NCBI GenBank assembly: GCA_017444545.1
Contig: JAFSWJ010000093.1
Span: forward strand, 1 to 5,311
Direction of reading: 5' to 3'
Origin: Lachnospiraceae bacterium
Lineage (GTDB): Bacteria > Bacillota > Clostridia > Lachnospirales > Lachnospiraceae
DNA: 5,311 nt
Program-made: the position numbers and the translations under genes
The notes under the pieces: generated by a model
Seen by the model: only the letters and a program-made list of their open reading frames with translations
What the model was told of the DNA's origin: nothing
Database searches by the model: none
Shown here: positions 1 to 5,311 of the stretch, one piece after another
Layout of the letters: each line of letters begins with the position of its first letter
Numbering within the stretch: position 1 is the stretch's first letter

Positions 1-578
1 CTGCCGGTCCCGACGCAGATAATGTGATCTTCCTTTCAGCCGATGCATTCGGAGTACTTCCTCCCGTATCCATCCTGGATCCTGAGCAGACACAGTACTA
101 TTTCCTTTCTGGATTTACTGCAAAGCTTGCAGGTACCGAGCGTGGTATCACAGAGCCTACCCCCACTTTCTCAGCATGCTTCGGACAGGCTTTCCTTGAG
201 CTTCATCCCACAAAGTACGGTGAGGAGCTGGTGAAAAAGATGAAGAAGAGCGGCGCAAAAGCTTATCTTGTTAATACCGGATGGAACGGAACAGGCAAGA
301 GGATCTCCATCAAAGATACCCGTGGTATCATCGATGCGATCCTGAACGGAGATGTACTGAAGGCTCCTACAAAGAAGATACCTTACTTCAATTTCGAAGT
401 ACCTACAGAGCTTCCCGGTGTCGATCCGTCGATCCTTGATCCCCGCGATACTTATGCGAATGCTTCAGAGTGGGAGGAGAAGGCAAAGGATCTTGCAGGA
501 AGGTTCATAAAGAACTTCACAAAGTATGAGACCAACGATGCAGGAAAGGCACTTGTAGCAGCAGGTCCCCAGCTTTGA
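1..578 (+). CDS. pckA: Phosphoenolpyruvate carboxykinase (ATP), C-terminal part; 5' end outside window
   Basis: This is the last 191 codons (first full codon at 3) of ATP-dependent PEP carboxykinase, a cytosolic enzyme that interconverts oxaloacetate + ATP with PEP + CO2 + ADP. In fermentative anaerobes it often runs toward carboxylation and makes ATP. Family-defining strings are visible, numbered from the first visible residue: [11 protein letters not shown] (13-23), [15 protein letters not shown] (34-48), [11 protein letters not shown] (51-61) and [17 protein letters not shown] (91-107). By family knowledge the last string carries the nucleotide-contacting Arg, Ile and Thr (R100, I101, T106 here; R449, I450, T455 in the E. 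coli enzyme). The end, ALVAAGPQL, matches the usual C-terminus, so the 3' end is intact. About 350 N-terminal residues, including the P-loop, lie upstream of the window. The GTG at 24 is an internal Val codon, not a start. A terminator follows 25 bases after the stop. Confidence 0.97.
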   Translation, partial: AGPDADNVIFLSADAFGVLPPVSILDPEQTQYYFLSGFTAKLAGTERGITEPTPTFSACFGQAFLELHPTKYGEELVKKMKKSGAKAYLVNTGWNGTGKRISIKDTRGIIDAILNGDVLKAPTKKIPYFNFEVPTELPGVDPSILDPRDTYANASEWEEKAKDLAGRFIKNFTKYETNDAGKALVAAGPQL

Positions 579-602
579 TCTTCGGCTAATTAAAGTACAG
601 TT

Positions 603-639
603 ACTGCCGGCGGTTTAATGATACCGCCGGCAGTTTTTT
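603..639 (+). terminator. Intrinsic terminator of pckA
   Basis: A 12-bp perfect stem pairs 603-614 (ACTGCCGGCGGT) with 623-634. The loop is 8 nt (615-622), and the run of six T at 634-639 directly follows. It lies 25 bases after the pckA stop and is a textbook Rho-independent terminator. It separates pckA from the downstream unit. Confidence 0.95.
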
Positions 640-648
640 CGTATCCAT

Positions 649-677
649 TTGCCATACGGGGATTTGCGTGTTATCCT
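649..677 (+). promoter_or_regulatory. Candidate sigma-A-type promoter for the DUF2971-ftsH unit
   Basis: TTGCCA at 649-654 (5 of 6 to TTGACA) is followed after exactly 17 bases by TATCCT at 672-677 (4 of 6 to TATAAT). It starts ten bases after the pckA terminator and would give a leader of about 30 bases before the ATG at 717. Position and spacing favour it, but the -10 match is mediocre and no experiment is available. Confidence 0.42.
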
Positions 678-702
678 ATTATTTCGACGAGTCGGGATTT
701 TT

Positions 703-708
703 GGAAAG
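703..708 (+). promoter_or_regulatory. Ribosome binding site that sets the DUF2971 gene start
   Basis: GGAAAG lies 8 bases before the ATG at 717. The open frame extends upstream to an ATG at 618, but that codon sits in the loop and descending arm region of the pckA terminator and has no Shine-Dalgarno sequence, so 717 is the preferred start. The match to AGGAGG is only moderate. Confidence 0.6.
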
Positions 709-716
709 ATCATTTG

Positions 717-1376
717 ATGGAAGATTGGGAATTATTCTTAAGAAAACAGATATTTTCCGACTATCTTCGTGACAGAAGAAGCGATGCGGATGAAAAGATG
801 AATGAGCTCATCCTTCGCAAAAACGGCGGAAAATTTTTCAGATACAGACCCATAGATGATGCGGAGGTTGAACTGATCAGGAACGGAAACCTCTATCTTT
901 GCCGTGCCATAAGGTTTGACGGAAACGGTGACGGATACGTGAGGTTCAAAAGCTATCTGTCCTGTTTTACCGATGATGTGAAAAGCATACCCATGTGGTT
1001 TGATTATGCAGACCAGGGCAGGGGAATGTGTCTGGAATACACCTATGAACACATTAAACAGTTTGCTGAGGCCAATAAACTCATTTTTCTTCCGGTCATG
1101 TATGATGATGAAGAAACGGTCTTTTCCGGTAAACTCGGAAGTCTGCTTTCCATGATGACAAAAACCATGGACAAGGCCGGTGAATACGAATGGAGACTTT
1201 GGAAGGTGGATATGAAGTCTTCCGATATAGGAAAGATAATGTCTTCCATAAATCCGGTCAGGATACATATAGGAGAGAATGCCGATACGTCTACGGGAAC
1301 CTATGATGAACTCATGCGGGTTGCGGAAATGAAGGGTATAGAGGTAGAACAGTCTGCAAAGACAGTATTTTTTTGA
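717..1376 (+). CDS. DUF2971-like protein of unknown function (219 aa)
   Basis: A soluble protein of 219 residues with no signal peptide or membrane segment. The start at 717 is chosen for its Shine-Dalgarno sequence; a longer reading from 618 would begin inside the terminator hairpin. The layout resembles DUF2971: a KFFRYRP segment (39-45), a strand with LYLCRAIRF (59-67), a central SCFTDDVKSIPMWFDYADQG stretch (82-101) like the family's 'cFs...lMWshYa..h.G' core followed by MCLEY (104-108), a short VMYDD strand (127-131), and EYEWRLW (156-162) like the late 'EWR.E.E.R' region. The family's usual FNDPFE-like motif after the second strand is replaced by RFDGNGDGY (66-74), so this is a divergent member. 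No biochemical role is established for the family as far as I know. The gene ends 14 bases before ftsH and shares its likely promoter, so the two are probably co-transcribed. The family call is from memory of the motif pattern, not a profile search. Confidence 0.72.
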   Translation: MEDWELFLRKQIFSDYLRDRRSDADEKMNELILRKNGGKFFRYRPIDDAEVELIRNGNLYLCRAIRFDGNGDGYVRFKSYLSCFTDDVKSIPMWFDYADQGRGMCLEYTYEHIKQFAEANKLIFLPVMYDDEETVFSGKLGSLLSMMTKTMDKAGEYEWRLWKVDMKSSDIGKIMSSINPVRIHIGENADTSTGTYDELMRVAEMKGIEVEQSAKTVFF

Positions 1377-1377
1377 T

Positions 1378-1384
1378 AGAAGGA
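1378..1384 (+). promoter_or_regulatory. Ribosome binding site that sets the ftsH start
   Basis: AGAAGGA sits 6 bases before the ATG at 1391. The ftsH frame is open back to a TTG at 1373 that overlaps the TGA of the preceding gene, but that TTG lies upstream of this site and cannot use it. The ATG at 1391 is therefore the start. Confidence 0.8.
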
Positions 1385-1390
1385 AACAAA

Positions 1391-3487
1391 ATGAACGAGA
1401 ATAACGGTTACAACAACGGGGAAAATAATAACCCCAACAGAAATCAGAACGGATGGAATCCCAGAAACAGACAGACACTGGCGGTACTCCTCATTGCAAC
1501 GATATTTACTATCCTGGGAATGTCGCTCATGAGCAAATATGTTGCAAAGTCAGCGACCAGAGAAATATCCTACAGCGAATTTATGGGAATGATCTCCTCC
1601 AATCAGGTAGAGGAGGTAAAGATAACCGAAGACCAGATCGAGATATATCCAAAGGCAGAGGCAAAGGAAGGAACGGTTATGGTCTATTATACCGGTATAG
1701 TTGATGACCCGGATCTGGCAAAAAAACTGTCGGAATCGGGAGTCAGATACAGCCATACCATACCGGACAGGTCAGGGGCTTTCATGTCTGCCATTTTGAA
1801 TTTCGGTCTTCCGCTTTTGCTCGTATGGGGATTTTTGTATTTCATCATGCGGCGCATGGGCGGAAAAGGCGGGATCATGGGAGTCGGAAGAAGCAATGCC
1901 AAGGTTTATGTCCAAAAGGAGACAGGAGTCACCTTCAAGGATGTGGCAGGGCAGGATGAAGCAAAGGAGTCCCTGCAGGAGGTAGTGGATTTCCTTCATA
2001 ATCCCGGAAAATATGTAAAAATAGGAGCGAGGCTCCCGAAAGGAGCGCTGCTTGTAGGACCTCCGGGTACCGGAAAAACGCTGCTTGCAAGAGCAGTTGC
2101 CGGAGAAGCTCACGTGCCCTTCTTTTCACTTGCCGGATCAGATTTTGTGGAGATGTTCGTCGGAGTAGGTGCTTCGAGGGTGAGGGATCTTTTTGGTGAG
2201 GCTGAAAAAAATGCGCCCTGCATCATTTTTATTGATGAGATAGATGCCATAGGAAAGAGCAGGGATTCAAGGTACGGAGGAGGAAATGATGAAAGGGAGC
2301 AGACCTTAAACCAGCTTCTTTCGGAGATGGACGGTTTTGATTCTTCAAAGGGTATCCTGGTTATAGGTGCTACCAACAGACCGGAGATCCTTGACAAGGC
2401 GCTGCTGCGTCCGGGAAGATTTGACAGACGTATAATAGTAGAAAAGCCGGATCTGAAAGGAAGGGTTGAGACCCTGAAGGTTCACGCCAGAGATGTGAAG
2501 ATGGATGAGAGTGTGGATTTTGATGCGATAGCTCTGGCCACATCAGGGGCGGTTGGATCAGATCTTGCAAATATGGTGAATGAAGCTGCCATAAATGCCG
2601 TGAAGGCCGGAAGGCAGTTTGTGAATCAGAAGGATCTTTTTGACGCAGTGGAAGTGGTTCTTGTCGGCAAGGAAAAGAAAGACAGGATCATGAGCAAAGA
2701 GGAAAGAAGGATAGTGTCCTACCATGAAATAGGACATGCTCTTGTGTCTGCCCTTCAGAAAAATACCGAGCCTGTACAAAAGATCACCATAGTCCCGAGG
2801 ACGATGGGAGCTCTGGGATATGTTATGAATGTTCCGGAGGAGGAAAAGTACCTGAATACAGAGGCTGAGCTTCGTGCTCTTCTGGTAACAACGCTTGCGG
2901 GCAGAGCAGCAGAGGAGATCGTGTTCGATACTGTTACCACCGGTGCGTCAAACGATATTGAAAAGGCTACGGGTATAGCCAGATCCATGGTCACCCAGTA
3001 CGGTATGAGTAAAAAATTCGGTCTCATAGGACTGGAGACGATAGAAGACCGCTATCTTGACGGAAGGGCTGTGATGAACTGTTCCGATGAAACAGCAGCC
3101 GATGTGGATGAGGAGGTCATGAAGATCCTGAAGGACAGTTACAAGGAGGCGAAGAAGCTCCTGAAGGAAAACAGGGTTCTTCTTGACAAGCTTGCAGCCT
3201 TTCTCATAGAAAAGGAGACCATAACCGGAAAGGAATTTATGCAGATATTCCGGAAAGAAAAGGGTCTGCCTGAACCGGAGGAAGATAAAGGACCGGGTGA
3301 AGAAATGCGGAAGAAAAACACATTTGTAGCGGAAGCAAAGGATGACAGCGTTCCCCAGACGGCTGTGCCCTATGATACCTACGGATCAACCGGGGCCGTA
3401 GTCAGAGGAAATTCCAACGCAGCGCCGGAATTCCGCCAGATAGATGTGAGGGTGGATGACGAAACCTCAACTCCGGAAGAAGGATAA
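1391..3487 (+). CDS. ftsH: ATP-dependent zinc metalloprotease FtsH (698 aa)
   Basis: A membrane-anchored AAA+ protease that, by family knowledge, forms hexamers and degrades misfolded membrane proteins and selected regulators on the cytosolic side. Order of parts: an Asn-rich cytosolic N-terminus (1-28), a first membrane helix (about 29-48), a short extracytoplasmic domain (about 50-128), a second membrane helix (about 131-153), then the AAA+ module with Walker A GPPGTGKT (223-230), pore motif FVG (256-258), Walker B IIFIDE (278-283) and the second region of homology ending in LLRPGRFDR with arginine fingers R343 and R346. The M41 peptidase has zinc site HEIGH (445-449) and third ligand D522 in GASNDIEKAT. 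All catalytic residues are present. The tail beyond about 625 is roughly 70 residues, acidic and low in complexity. It is not next to tilS or hpt, the common neighbours of the housekeeping ftsH in Firmicutes, so it may be a second paralog. It has its own Shine-Dalgarno sequence and no clear terminator after it. Confidence 0.97.
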   Translation: MNENNGYNNGENNNPNRNQNGWNPRNRQTLAVLLIATIFTILGMSLMSKYVAKSATREISYSEFMGMISSNQVEEVKITEDQIEIYPKAEAKEGTVMVYYTGIVDDPDLAKKLSESGVRYSHTIPDRSGAFMSAILNFGLPLLLVWGFLYFIMRRMGGKGGIMGVGRSNAKVYVQKETGVTFKDVAGQDEAKESLQEVVDFLHNPGKYVKIGARLPKGALLVGPPGTGKTLLARAVAGEAHVPFFSLAGSDFVEMFVGVGASRVRDLFGEAEKNAPCIIFIDEIDAIGKSRDSRYGGGNDEREQTLNQLLSEMDGFDSSKGILVIGATNRPEILDKALLRPGRFDRRIIVEKPDLKGRVETLKVHARDVKMDESVDFDAIALATSGAVGSDLANMVNEAAINAVKAGRQFVNQKDLFDAVEVVLVGKEKKDRIMSKEERRIVSYHEIGHALVSALQKNTEPVQKITIVPRTMGALGYVMNVPEEEKYLNTEAELRALLVTTLAGRAAEEIVFDTVTTGASNDIEKATGIARSMVTQYGMSKKFGLIGLETIEDRYLDGRAVMNCSDETAADVDEEVMKILKDSYKEAKKLLKENRVLLDKLAAFLIEKETITGKEFMQIFRKEKGLPEPEEDKGPGEEMRKKNTFVAEAKDDSVPQTAVPYDTYGSTGAVVRGNSNAAPEFRQIDVRVDDETSTPEEG

Positions 3488-3545
3488 TTTACATAAAATT
3501 CATGAAAACCCTAAATTATTCCTGAAAACAGCCGATATACAAAAT

Positions 3546-3564
3546 AGACTGAAAGGTTCGGTCT
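3546..3564 (+). other. Hairpin in the ftsH-DUF6033 gap
   Basis: AGACTGAA (3546-3553) pairs with TTCGGTCT (3557-3564) over 8 bp with one U-G pair, around a 3-nt AGG loop. GTAAAAAG follows, with no T run, so it is not an intrinsic terminator. It could be an RNA stability or processing element between the two cistrons, or chance. Confidence 0.35.
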
Positions 3565-3582
3565 GTAAAAAGCGAGAAGGAA

Positions 3583-3598
3583 GGGCGTCAGAACGCCT
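3583..3598 (+). other. Second hairpin just before the DUF6033 ribosome binding site
   Basis: GGGCGT (3583-3588) pairs with ACGCCT (3593-3598) around a CAGA loop, giving 6 bp with one G-U pair. It ends 9 bases before the AAGGAGG at 3608. No T run follows, so it is not a terminator. It could protect the downstream message or modulate initiation; this is inferred from position only. Confidence 0.35.
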
Positions 3599-3607
3599 CA
3601 AAAGGTC

Positions 3608-3614
3608 AAGGAGG
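3608..3614 (+). promoter_or_regulatory. Strong ribosome binding site of the DUF6033 gene
   Basis: AAGGAGG is a full match to the anti-Shine-Dalgarno sequence and stands 8 bases before the ATG at 3623. It fixes the start and suggests efficient translation. Confidence 0.9.
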
Positions 3615-3622
3615 ACAAGGAT

Positions 3623-4402
3623 ATGGGTATCGGTATAAACGGCTTCGTCAATCTGCAGGATAGTATAATAAAAAACTTTTCCGACAGATCGGCGGGAACA
3701 AAAAACACAAAAAAGGAATTTGGAAACTATAAGGACACCTTTGAACATAGCGCAGATCCGGCATCATCCGCAGCATATGACAAAAAACTCAGCATGGTCC
3801 GCAATGTGGAAAAGAGCGAAGAACAGGGCCCGAAGCTTTCGGAAAGAGCACAGAAGCTTCTGGATGAGCTGAAGGAAAAATTCGGCAACACGGATTTCTT
3901 TGTTGCGGATTATTCATCGGAGGAAGAGGCGGGCAGGATCCTGTCAGGTACCGAAAAAGAGTATGGAGTCCTGATGACTGCCGATGAACTCGAAAAGATG
4001 GCTGCCGACGAGGAATACAGGGACAGGATCGTAGGTATCATAGAGCAGGGTCAGAATACGATAGATGAATTCAAAAACAGCCTCTCCGAAGAGGAGCTTG
4101 CAAGCGTCAGATCGATAGGCTTCACTGTATCCGATGACGGTACTATGAAATTCTTTGCCGAGCTTCAGAAACAGAGCGAACAGAATGCTGAAAGGATCGA
4201 AAAGATCCGCGAGGAAAGAAGAGCGGAAGAAAAAGAGGTAAAAGACAGTCAGGACAGGAAGATCGAGGAGGAAGAGGGCAGATTCCCCATGGTAAGGAGA
4301 TTTGTAAAGGCTGACAGCATGGAAGAGCTTACCAATGTACTCCGTGATTTTCTGGTGGCAAAGGAAGAAAACTCGGTCGGGAGCATAGATATTCAGGCAT
4401 AA
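3623..4402 (+). CDS. DUF6033 family protein of unknown function (259 aa)
   Basis: A highly charged, probably cytosolic protein with no signal peptide or membrane helix. Residues 1-65 are polar and likely disordered apart from a short hydrophobic start (MGIGINGFVNLQDSI). A central region from about 71 to 180 has the pattern I associate with DUF6033: LSERAQKLLDELKEKFGNTDFFVADYSSEEEA (72-103), EYGVLMTADELEKMAADEE (113-131), then a helix-rich stretch and SIGFTVSDDGTMKFFAEL (164-181), which looks like a beta pair. Residues about 181-220 are a Glu/Lys/Arg-rich run suited to a long helix or coiled coil. A short C-terminal domain (221-259) contains FVKADSMEELTNVLRDFL (227-244). No catalytic motif is apparent and I know of no established function. 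It follows ftsH by 135 bases with no terminator between, and a strong terminator comes just after it, so it is likely the last gene of the ftsH unit. A separate promoter in the gap cannot be excluded. Confidence 0.8.
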   Translation: MGIGINGFVNLQDSIIKNFSDRSAGTKNTKKEFGNYKDTFEHSADPASSAAYDKKLSMVRNVEKSEEQGPKLSERAQKLLDELKEKFGNTDFFVADYSSEEEAGRILSGTEKEYGVLMTADELEKMAADEEYRDRIVGIIEQGQNTIDEFKNSLSEEELASVRSIGFTVSDDGTMKFFAELQKQSEQNAERIEKIREERRAEEKEVKDSQDRKIEEEEGRFPMVRRFVKADSMEELTNVLRDFLVAKEENSVGSIDIQA

Positions 4403-4418
4403 AGCATAGAAAAGACCT

Positions 4419-4449
4419 AAAAAAGGGGGACGAAAGTCCTCCTTTTTTT
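4419..4449 (+). terminator. Intrinsic terminator after the DUF6033 gene
   Basis: A 13-bp stem pairs 4419-4431 with 4436-4448 (one G-U pair) around a stable GAAA tetraloop (4432-4435). The descending arm ends in a run of seven T (4443-4449). It starts 17 bases after the stop at 4402. The A tract on the other arm means it may also end transcripts from the opposite strand. Confidence 0.94.
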
Positions 4450-4486
4450 GATTAATTTTAAGAAGTAGATATTTTTACACAAAAAA

Positions 4487-4515
4487 TTGAATAATTTATC
4501 CTGATTTGTTATACA
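4487..4515 (+). promoter_or_regulatory. Candidate upstream promoter (P1) of chvE
   Basis: TTGAAT at 4487-4492 is followed after 17 bases by TATACA at 4510-4515. A TG at 4507-4508 sits one base before the -10, the extended -10 arrangement. The setting is AT-rich and directly follows the terminator of the preceding gene. The two hexamers each match consensus at 4 of 6. Confidence 0.5.
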
Positions 4516-4517
4516 TA

Positions 4518-4546
4518 TTGACGGGTATGCTGTAATAAATTAATAT
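4518..4546 (+). promoter_or_regulatory. Candidate main promoter (P2) of chvE
   Basis: TTGACG at 4518-4523 (5 of 6) and TAATAT at 4541-4546 (4 of 6) are separated by exactly 17 bases. Transcription would start near 4553 and give a leader of about 75 bases. This is the best promoter match in the window and is correctly oriented for chvE. Confidence 0.68.
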
Positions 4547-4573
4547 ATAAACGTGGTTTTTTTACCTAGATAC

Positions 4574-4601
4574 TGTCGTCCGGAACAGATTCCGGAAGGC
4601 A
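4574..4601 (+). other. Hairpin in the chvE leader
   Basis: TCCGGAA (4579-4585) pairs perfectly with TTCCGGA (4590-4596) around a CAGA loop. After one G/A mismatch (4578 and 4597) four more pairs follow, 4574-4577 with 4598-4601, one of them G-U. No T run follows, so it is not a terminator. It lies 14 bases before the Shine-Dalgarno sequence and buries GGAAGG and an in-frame ATG at 4601 in its 3' arm. As DNA it is also a palindromic site that could bind a dimeric regulator. Role unknown. Confidence 0.5.
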
Positions 4602-4615
4602 TGAAAAAACTTTAT

Positions 4616-4620
4616 GGAGG
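4616..4620 (+). promoter_or_regulatory. Ribosome binding site that sets the chvE start
   Basis: GGAGG lies 7 bases before the ATG at 4628. The in-frame ATG at 4601 is rejected as start because the GGAAGG before it (4594-4599) is one base away, too close, and sits in a hairpin. Starting at 4628 also gives a clean lipoprotein signal peptide. Confidence 0.88.
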
Positions 4621-4627
4621 AAAACGA

Positions 4628-5311
4628 ATGAAAAAGAAAATCTTAAGTGTAGTACTCAGTCTGACCATGGTTGCTGCTCTTCTTGCAGGCTGCGGCGGCG
4701 CTGCAGGTGCAGGCGGAGCAAAAGGCGGAAAAAAGGTTGCAGTTGCCATGCCTACCCAGTCTTCAGAGAGATGGATGCATGACGGTGCAAACATGAAAGA
4801 GCAGTTGGAGAAGCTTGGTTATACCGTAGATCTTCAGTATGCAGAGGATGACGTACAGGCTCAGGTTTCCCAGATCGAGAACATGATCGCTTCAGGTGCA
4901 AACTGCCTCGTTATCGCCGCTATCGATTCGGATGCTCTTGTAAACGTTGAGGCACAGGCAAAGGCTGCAGGAATCCCTGTTATAGCTTATGACCGTCTCC
5001 TTATGAACACAGACGCTGTTTCTTATTATGCAACATTTGATAATAAGGGCGTTGGAACAAAGATCGGCGAGTACATCGTCAAGAATTGCGGTGCAACCAA
5101 GGATGATCCCAAGACCATCGAACTTTTCATGGGATCACCTGATGACAACAACGCTCATATGCTCTATGCAGGACTTATGGAGCAGATCCAGCCTTTACTT
5201 GATGACGGATCTCTCATCTGCAAGTCGGGTCAGATCGCATTTGATGACAACAACACCCTCAGGTGGGATCAGCAGACAGCTATGAAGAGATGCGAGGACA
5301 TCCTCACAAGA
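4628..5311 (+). CDS. chvE: ChvE-like multiple-monosaccharide ABC transporter substrate-binding lipoprotein; 3' end outside window
   Basis: The first 228 codons of a periplasmic-binding-protein-like sugar receptor, open through the right edge. The N-terminus is a lipoprotein signal peptide: KKK, a hydrophobic core, and lipobox LAGC with Cys22 as the lipidated residue, followed by a Gly/Ala linker. In a Gram-positive cell this tethers it to the outer face of the membrane. The mature part closely resembles Agrobacterium ChvE: VAVAMPTQSSERWMHDG (37-53), DLQYAEDD (68-75), QVSQIENMIASG (79-90), IPVIAYDRL (116-124), VSYYATFDN (131-139), ELFMGSPDDNN (165-175) and TLRWD (210-214). Several of these carry the polar and aromatic sugar-contacting residues in this fold. 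The likely ligands are aldose monosaccharides such as glucose, galactose, arabinose or xylose; the exact one cannot be read from sequence. By family pattern, the ATPase and permease genes (gguA/gguB, also called mmsA/mmsB) should follow outside the window. About 130 C-terminal residues are missing. It has its own promoters and leader. Confidence 0.94.
   Translation, partial: MKKKILSVVLSLTMVAALLAGCGGAAGAGGAKGGKKVAVAMPTQSSERWMHDGANMKEQLEKLGYTVDLQYAEDDVQAQVSQIENMIASGANCLVIAAIDSDALVNVEAQAKAAGIPVIAYDRLLMNTDAVSYYATFDNKGVGTKIGEYIVKNCGATKDDPKTIELFMGSPDDNNAHMLYAGLMEQIQPLLDDGSLICKSGQIAFDDNNTLRWDQQTAMKRCEDILTR

Noticed and set aside
618..716. N-terminal extension of the DUF2971 protein from the ATG at 618
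   Set aside because: The ATG lies in the terminator loop with no ribosome binding site, the candidate promoter lies downstream of it, and the added 33 residues do not look like part of the family domain.
1373..1390. TTG start at 1373 giving a translationally coupled ftsH that overlaps the preceding stop
   Set aside because: The clear Shine-Dalgarno sequence at 1378-1384 serves the ATG at 1391; nothing suitable precedes the TTG.
738..1478. Long antisense open frame (246 codons) opposite the DUF2971 gene and the start of ftsH
   Set aside because: The translation is rich in Cys, Phe, Tyr and His with no recognisable domain or ribosome binding site, and it runs across two well-supported sense genes. 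It is a shadow of their codon use.
3516..3541. Possible promoter for the DUF6033 gene with a TATACA at 3536-3541
   Set aside because: No acceptable -35 hexamer at 16-18 bases upstream and no extended -10; left uncalled, though an internal promoter remains possible.
4545..4560. Possible CcpA catabolite-response (cre) site around AAACGT near the chvE transcription start
   Set aside because: Only the AAACG core fits; the flanking positions expected of the pseudo-palindrome do not match well enough to call.
4614..4631. Five-codon upstream open frame (ATG at 4614, stop at 4629) overlapping the chvE start
   Set aside because: It has no ribosome binding site of its own and its start falls at the chvE Shine-Dalgarno sequence, so it is most likely fortuitous.
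5028..5285. Forward open frame of 85 codons inside chvE
   Set aside because: It is out of frame with the well-conserved ChvE sequence and has no recognisable features.

Overview
The window looks like a chromosomal segment of an anaerobic Firmicute, most likely a gut or rumen member of the Lachnospiraceae. The grounds are strong AGGAGG-type ribosome binding sites, moderate base composition, the clostridial style of the FtsH paralog, a DUF6033 protein (a family I associate with these bacteria), and an ATP-type PEP carboxykinase next to a ChvE-like sugar-binding lipoprotein. This assignment is inference from protein style, not from a marker gene. All supported genes are on the + strand. I see no tRNA, rRNA, CRISPR array, insertion sequence or attachment site.

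Layout: (1) The 3' end of pckA (ATP-dependent PEP carboxykinase) runs in from the left edge and stops at 578. A perfect GC-rich intrinsic terminator follows at 603-639. (2) A new transcription unit probably starts at a candidate promoter at 649-677. It carries a small, divergent DUF2971-like gene (717-1376), then 14 bases later a complete ftsH paralog (1391-3487), then a 135-base gap with two hairpins but no U-tract, and a DUF6033 gene (3623-4402). A strong terminator with a GAAA tetraloop ends the unit at 4419-4449. (3) An AT-rich intergenic stretch holds two tandem sigma-A-like promoters and a leader hairpin. It leads into chvE (4628 to the right edge), a lipoprotein sugar-binding component of an ABC importer that is cut off by the window end.

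Function: the flanking genes are central carbon metabolism (PEP/oxaloacetate interconversion) and monosaccharide uptake. The middle unit is a membrane AAA+ zinc protease flanked by two proteins of unknown function, which could be partners, adaptors or substrates. That cluster is the most interesting thing here, but the sequence alone does not show that the three act together. I found no clear evidence of an undescribed defence, mobile or RNA-based system.
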